NCBI RefSeq assembly: GCF_026745355.1
Contig: NC_079207.1
Location: 17,368,325 to 17,432,324, forward strand
Origin: Beta vulgaris subsp. vulgaris
Taxonomy: Eukaryota > Streptophyta > Magnoliopsida > Caryophyllales > Amaranthaceae
Length of the DNA stretch: 64,000 nt
Reading direction: 5' to 3'
Part shown: positions 58,227 through 64,000 of the stretch, piece by piece
How the letters are laid out: every line of letters starts with the position of its first letter
Position numbering within the stretch: the stretch's first letter is position 1
Position numbers and translations under genes: made by a program
The notes under the pieces: model-generated
The model's database searches: none
Told to the model about the DNA's origin: nothing
Seen by the model: the letters and a program-made list of their open reading frames with translations, nothing else

Positions 58227-59570
58227 TGAGGGTACAATACAGTCAGGAACTATATTATTCATTGCTGGCCTCTACTAAATAATCGATTCATTACAAATTT
58301 TATGCCAAAGAATAATAAGATAATATTTTTATACCCCCTAAAAATATTTAGTCTAGATTGGTTCATGAAACACATAGAATAACTAATTTTAGTGATATGT
58401 TATTAGGCAATCAAATTACAAGGTTCCTAACAAGTTGTCCAAATTAATCTAATTAATATTAGAACAGTTCTTTAGGTCTTTTTTAGCAAAAATAACATGT
58501 GCGTGATAAATATCATGCAAGACAATCATATAATATGCATATAACGATCAGACAGACATGTAATAACATACAAAAGGCGTGAATAAATATAATATGAAAT
58601 AAAGAAGAGAAATGGGGTTAGAATATACAAAGGCGCGATTTTTATTTTAAAAATCTCCATCATGAAAGAAACGATTAGTAACTTCAATATAAAAAAAGAG
58701 AATTTATCCAAGGACCCTCAGGATTATACCTTTGCGGTTTAGATTGAGGAGAACAATGATCTTTAAGCGGAGCAATCGTGGAACCAAGAACGCAGTGATT
58801 AGGAATAGATTGAAAGTATTGAAAGTGTTTGAGAGAATTTTCGTTCATAAGTATTCGTAAGGATTTTTCGTATTCGTAAAATAATAATGAAAAGACGTCC
58901 GTAATTCGGGAAATCAGGAGTATTAATAGGCAGAACGACACTGCGCCTAGCGCAGCTGACGTGTCAAGCGCATGACACTACATGCCCGGTAGAAAGCGTA
59001 GACGTGGCACATGTTTTGAAAAGATAAGAAAGAAACTCGCGTCTCACGCAGAGACTTGCGCTTGACGCAGGACTCTGAATGAGTCTGGAATCCACGTGGC
59101 ACACGATTTGTGCACCTGAAACAAGTGGACAAATCTGCGCTTGATGCACAGCCGTGCACTAGGCTTAAGGCCCTGCGCCAGGCGCGGGTTGGTGCACTAG
59201 GAGCACCAGCCTGGCTCGTGGCGAGCCTTTGCTAGCTTGATTTAAAACGCGTTTTTCAAAGATTTCTTTTATCCTTTAATTACGAGTATCTGATTTACGG
59301 GATAAAATCTGATTTTAACTTACAAAAAATATCTTTTGAAAATATTTATTTATTAAAATAAATATATACATTATCAATTAATTGGGCTTTTCATATAATT
59401 AAGCTCAAATACAATTAATCATGAATAATTTATTGGGCTTTAAATATTATTTCGAAACACAACTTTGGAGTGGTTCTGGAGATTGCTCTTTCGTTGGATC
59501 GCGTCGACTAATACTGTGGTAAATTTCTTCATTAGATCATTAAATGGGGAGACATGATTATGTGTCTTTA
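57988..59570 (-). repeat. 5' LTR
   Basis: The LTR runs on the minus strand from about 59570 to a CTGCA terminus at 57988. Its last ~240 bases are shared with the two upstream repeat copies and with the independent LTR fragment at 11870-12089. The latter shows that this segment is part of the LTR and not a separate insertion. Beyond 59570 the sequence becomes LINE-like. Confidence 0.75.
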
Positions 59571-59579
59571 GTGTGCATG

Positions 59580-62500
59580 ATGACAGTATGAGGGAGAGTA
59601 GTGTACCAACTAGAAGTGGGAAGAAAGATATGGGGGAAGGGAGAAAAAAAGAGGTAGGCAGGGTCATGAAGGTGGTGTAACTAACACCACTCTTATGAAT
59701 AGAAATGACATGTATTTCAACGTTTTTCTATGACTTCTTCAGTACATTTATCATCGGCGGAGGTTATGTCTCAACCCTGCCGAGAGCAATGAGTATTTTA
59801 AGTTACAACTGGCGGGGGCTTGGTAACCTCGAGGCGGTTGTAAAAATTAAAAAGTTGCTAACACGTGAATGTGTTGATATTTTTTCTTGATGGAGACGAA
59901 ACATAGTGGGAGTGAGACAAATAGATTTCGGGATGACTTTAAACAGTATGAGGCGTGCTTTGTGGATTCCGTAGGGAGGGCAAGGGGGCTAGCTCTATTT
60001 TGAGGAAGGAGATAACTTTTAGTCTCTTTTCTTGCTCTTTACATCATATTGATGGATCTTTTGAGGGTCTATTTGGGGATTCTTCTTGGCGATCTACTAG
60101 CTTTTATGAATGGCATGTGAGTTCAAAACACCTATCTTTGGAACTTTTTTATTCTCTTCAAAATGACTTTGATTGGGAGAGGCCTTGCCTTTGTGCGGGT
60201 GATTTTAATCAAATCTTATATAATGAAGAGAAGCTCGGTGGCCTGCATAGAGAACAAAAGTTCATGGATGAATTTAAAGCAGCTCTTAATAGCTGTGGTT
60301 TTTTGGATTTGGGCTATGTCGATTTCCCTTATACTTGGTGGAATGGGTGTGATGGTAAAAAAAAGCCTTCATGAAAGGCTTAATAGAATGGTTAGTAATA
60401 AGACATGGTCTGAAAAAACTCCTTTGATGTGCGTTAATCATCTCAGTGTGGGTGGATTAGACCATATTCCAATTAAGCTTGTAGGGTCTAGTGGGAAGAA
60501 AAAGGGTAGGCTCAATGGTGTTGGGTTATGTTGGCTTACATCAAAGATGTGTAATCAAGTTGTGGAAGATGCTTGGTGTGTAAATGGGTGAAATGGAGCA
60601 AGTGCGGTCCCTCCTAAATTGAGTATAGTGACTTTGAAATTAGTGGAGTAGGGAAGAGTTTGGCAGTATACAAAAAATTAAATGAGAAGGGGGAGAAACT
60701 TGTCATGCTCAACAATGTCCAACCATCTCTTAACCATTGCACATAACATCGGAAGATGATGAAGGTAATTGATGAGTTGTTACATTGTGAGGAAATTTAC
60801 TAGAGACAAAAATCTCGTTTTTATCTGAAGGGGACCGTAATAAGAGATTTTTTTCATCTTAGAGCTTGTATCCGGAGTCGACAAAACCTTATGAAAGGGG
60901 TATATAAGAGTGATATTTGGCTTAAGGAGGAAGAGATTGAGATGGTGGTTGTTCTTCATTTCTGGCAGCTATTTACGTAAACTAAGAAATCACATTTTGA
61001 GCAACCCTTGGACAACTTAGAATGACGAGTTACACCAAAAATAAATGAGACCATTTGTGCGCCTTTCACTCGTCTAGAAGTTTACGAGTCTCCCTCACAA
61101 ATGCATCCTAGTAAATCTCCAGATATAGATGGTCTTAATGCTAATTTTCTTTCAAAAGTTTTTGGAGTATTTTTAGGGAGGATGTTGCTAATTTTGTGGT
61201 TAATGTCTTGATGGGTCAAAGTTGTATAAAGTAGATAAATTGTACCCATATTGTCCTTATCCCAGAACTGAAGTCCCCCTTTTCCATGTTGGACTTTCAT
61301 CTTATTTCATTGTGTAATGTGGTCTATAAGTTAGTGTATAAAGTTCTTGTAAATAGGCTAAAAAGAAATTATCCCTAAAATTATTGTTTCTCATAATCAA
61401 AGTGCTTTTGTCCCTGGAAGGCTTATTATTGACAATGAACTATTTTTCTTTTGAGCTTTTTCATTACTAAAAAAAATAGAAAAGGATAATTTTGCGTTTA
61501 AATTGGACATGAGTAAGGCTTTATGACCGCGTGGAGTGGGACTTTCTTGAAGCAGCTCTGTTAAAATTTGGCTAAGATGCTAGATGAATTTTCATGATTA
61601 CACAATGTGTTCATACCGTTAATTTTAGGGTTAATTAATAGTGTACATGTGGATTCAGATGTCTTTTACCCAAAGAGGGTACTCCAGCAAGGAGATCCAA
61701 TCTCCTGTTACTTGTTTATATTATGTGTAGGGGTGTTCTCTATTTTGATTTTCCAGAGTGTCCGCAATAAGAAAAAAAGTGGGATATGTGTTGCTTGTGG
61801 GGTGCTTGTTATTAGTCATCTACTATTTGCGGATGATAGTATTATGTTCGCCCATGCACGCGTGGAGGGGTATGACAAATTCAAGGATATTTTGCAGATT
61901 TATGGTGATGCTTCAGGTCAAACGGTTAATATGGAAAAATGTCGAATTGCCATTAGCCCAAATGTTGATGATGAATCGTGAAATAGTATAACTGAAATTG
62001 TTGTGTCCATATGGTTCAAACTCCCTCTAAATATCTTGGCCTTCCAACCGTGGTTGGTCAGTACAAGAAAGTCGCGTTTCAGATAATTAAGGAGAGAATC
62101 CGAAAGAAGCTAACATGGCGGAAGGAGTAACTTTTATCATTTGCAGGTTGGGAGGTTCTTATTAAGGTTGTTGCCCAATCCATTCTGACATATGTGATGA
62201 GTATCTTCAAGCTACCTCTTACTCTTTGTGGAGACATCCAATCTATGATTGCTCGATTTTGGTGGGGTACTAAAGATGGCAAACGAAGGAATCATTAGGT
62301 TTCTTGGGATAAAGTGTGTAGGACTAAAGTTGAAGGTGGATGGGTTTTAGACATCTTGAGTCATTTAATGAAGCATTGCTAGCTAAACAAGTGTGGAGAT
62401 TGTTGAAGGTTTCCAAGATTGTTGCTACACAAAACCTAAAGACCCGTTATTTCCCGAGGACTTCCATTCGGAATGTTAGAGTGAGTTATAACCCAATTTA

Positions 62501-63875
62501 TCTTGAAGAAGTTTAGTGGGGGCTATTTGGGTTATTTCTAATGGATGTAGATGGAGGGTGGGTAATGGAGCTTCCGTTAACATGTGGTCTGATAAGTGGA
62601 TGCATTTGGGCCCATCTTTAAAGGTAGTTTCTCTTGTTGGAAACAATGATGTGAATATGAAAGTCGTGGATTTGATTGATTGGGAGTGGTATATGGAATG
62701 AAGATAAGCTAAGGGAAGTGTTCTTACAATTTGAAGCTGAAGAGATTTTACGAATTCCTATCCGAGAATCTCCTATACCAGATGCATTGGTATGGAATTA
62801 TACAAAGTATGGCACATACTCCTCATGTTCGACTATCATTTTATAAGATGGGTCAAAACCCTTGAGGTGAGGACTTCCTTTTCTCGTCTCTCTTCTCATC
62901 GGAAGAAGCTCTAGACCCTATTTATCCTTCCTAAGATAAAGTCTTTCATCTAGTGTACGTGTTCTAATGCCTTGTCAACTTGCAAGGGTGTTGGGGTTTG
63001 TATTCTTGGCTTCGATGACACTTGTAGTGGCTGCAAGAGATCCACTGAGGATGTCTTACATGCTATAGTCTATTTCCCTCGTGATCAGACGGTGTTCGAC
63101 TCGTTGGGCTCGGGGGCCAAGAATGATAGTGGTCTAAAGCACTGTTCTTTTGCGGATCTTTCGTGCGCTATTAGACATGAAGTGTTGGGTGATGTATCGT
63201 GTAGAGTTGTAGTAGTGTGTTGGGGTGTATGGAAGGGGAGAAACTGAGGTATTTTTAGGAAAACAAACAAGTGTTATGAAGAACTGGTAGCTGGAGCTTT
63301 GTAGTTATGAAGCTTTTGTCAAAGCTAATGTGCAACAAGAAGAAAACTGGAGATGTTGTTGGGTTCTTGGTCTTTTTCTCCCCTTGGAAAGTTGAATGGT
63401 GATGCAACTTTTTGGGAGAACGGGTTTACTAGCTTCGGGGTGATCATAAGAAACGATGTTGGGGAGGTGTTTAGTGCTACTGTCTATCAGGTTAAGGGCA
63501 ACAAGGACGTTACAATTGCTGAAGCAAAATAGATTCTGTTCGCAATGAAGTTTGCTCTTAGCTATGAGTTTAATGAAGTTATTATTGAGAGTGATTGTTT
63601 ACAAGTCATCCGAATTTTACAACGCAAGAATGAGTATTGTCTTTTTTAGCTTTAGTGTGTGCGGATATTTATAATTTGTGTTGTTATTTTAGTAATATTG
63701 ACCGGGGACATGTTTAGAGGGATGGTGATGTCATAGCTTACTTTTTAGCAAAGTCATCGCCTTTAGAGGTGGGAGATAGTGTTTTGTATGGGGGGTGCTG
63801 CAAGTTTGTTGCTAATGTTGTAGCTTGTGAAATTTGTAAAAGCTTTACGTAATAAATCCCTTTTTCCTTTTAAAA
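59580..63875 (+). mobile_element. L1-type LINE, decayed
   Basis: After an ORF1-like tail (about 59585-59680), ORF2 starts at ATG 59789 with Met-Ser-Ile-Leu-Ser-Tyr-Asn...Arg-Gly-Leu-Gly-Asn, the endonuclease opening. Further endonuclease parts lie at 60180-60370 (Ala-Gly-Asp-Phe-Asn-Gln) and 60450 (Gly-Leu-Asp-His). RT lies at about 61370-61990, with an intact Phe-Ala-Asp-Asp box at about 61830. A zinc-domain Cys-rich part lies at about 62950-63070 and an RNase H at about 63380-63640. A tail ends in AAAAAAA near 63877. Many stops and frameshifts break it. Its 5' part is cut at the edge of the LTR, suggesting the LTR element inserted into it. Confidence 0.85.
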
Positions 63876-64000
63876 AAATATCTTTGAGCGGTGGAGCTAA
63901 TAGTCTAAATGTCATGTGCTACAAATTCACCCAATCTGTATTATTATGCTCTATCATATATAATCACATCAAAGTGATCACTAATAAGCACGAAAATTAA
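63876..64000. other. Window end, nothing recognised
   Basis: AT-rich flank after the LINE tail. Confidence 0.4.

Larger units (their letters stand above)
48730..59570 (-). mobile_element. Ty3-type (Tat/Ogre-like) gag-only LTR retrotransposon
   Basis: Two related LTRs (48730-50044 and 57988-59570) enclose a minus-strand gag but no protease, reverse transcriptase or integrase. A purine tract AAAGTGGGGGATTC abuts the TGTAGAC start of the left (3') LTR. A primer-binding site beginning TGGCGACTCC abuts the CTACA end of the right (5') LTR. The LTR termini TGTAG and CTACA are inverted. The left LTR lacks about 240 bases of its 3' end. A CACTA element sits in the gag 5' part and a tandem triplication lies at the 5' end. 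The gag-only layout matches non-autonomous TR-GAG elements, which depend on enzymes from relatives. No clean target-site duplication survives. Confidence 0.85.

Noticed and set aside
58227..59570. LTR beginning at TGAGGGTACAA (58227) instead of 57988
   Set aside because: This fits the left LTR, but the independent fragment at 11870-12089 continues across this point to a CTACA end, and a tRNA primer site lies just beyond 57988; the longer LTR explains more.
1..64000. CRISPR arrays, rRNA genes, bacterial-type operons, plastid or mitochondrial insertions
   Set aside because: No regularly spaced spacer arrays, no rRNA signatures and no organelle genes were seen; the tandem repeats found have no unique spacers.

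Overview
This window is nuclear DNA from a flowering plant. The evidence is AT-rich sequence, spliced genes with GT/AG introns, and a dense mix of plant transposon classes: Ty3-type LTR elements, L1-type LINEs, a tRNA-derived SINE, CACTA, hAT, MULE-like, Tourist and Stowaway elements, and Helitrons. It is eudicot-like; the order cannot be fixed from sequence alone. Only two genes look intact: a large helicase/RBR gene (33732-41970, + strand, three exons, 1721 aa, DEAH11/DEAH12 family) and a single-exon gene for a 201-aa coiled-coil protein with a C-terminal membrane anchor (43693-43088, - strand).

Layout. 1-1553: minus-strand gag-like part of a caulimovirid-like or retroelement polyprotein, frameshifted and leaving the window. 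1570-3290: TA microsatellite, AT-rich DNA and an AACGG/CCGTT cluster. 3290-6760: internally deleted minus-strand Ty3 element whose 1.7-kb LTR ends inside an inverted-repeat element (6761-7795). 7.9-16.5 kb: Tourist, MULE-like, Helitron, two hAT elements and a SINE, most with recognisable target-site duplications (TSDs). 16.6-22.7 kb: a younger L1 LINE (16939-21683) inserted into an older LINE of opposite strand. 23-26 kb: MITEs, one nested in another. 26-33 kb: a decayed genic region with a lone first-exon candidate, a PPR pseudogene and a CBR1-like cytochrome b5 reductase pseudogene behind a 460-bp GA tract.

33.3-43.9 kb is the gene island: a 123-bp Helitron just upstream, the helicase/RBR gene, a short LINE insertion, and the coiled-coil gene. 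44.5-47.7 kb holds a CACTA element and two Stowaway MITEs. 48.7-59.6 kb is a gag-only Ty3 (Tat/Ogre-like) element on the minus strand, interrupted by a CACTA element, with its primer-binding site and LTR edge triplicated in about 520-bp tandem repeats. 59.6-63.9 kb is another decayed L1 LINE.

The two intact genes show no evident functional link. The helicase/RBR protein probably acts on RNA and as an E3 ubiquitin ligase; the second is an uncharacterised tail-anchored protein. The main interest lies in the layered transposon history, where precise TSDs allow insertions to be ordered, and in structural oddities such as the triplicated primer-binding site and the inverted 21-bp arrays inside the MULE-like element.
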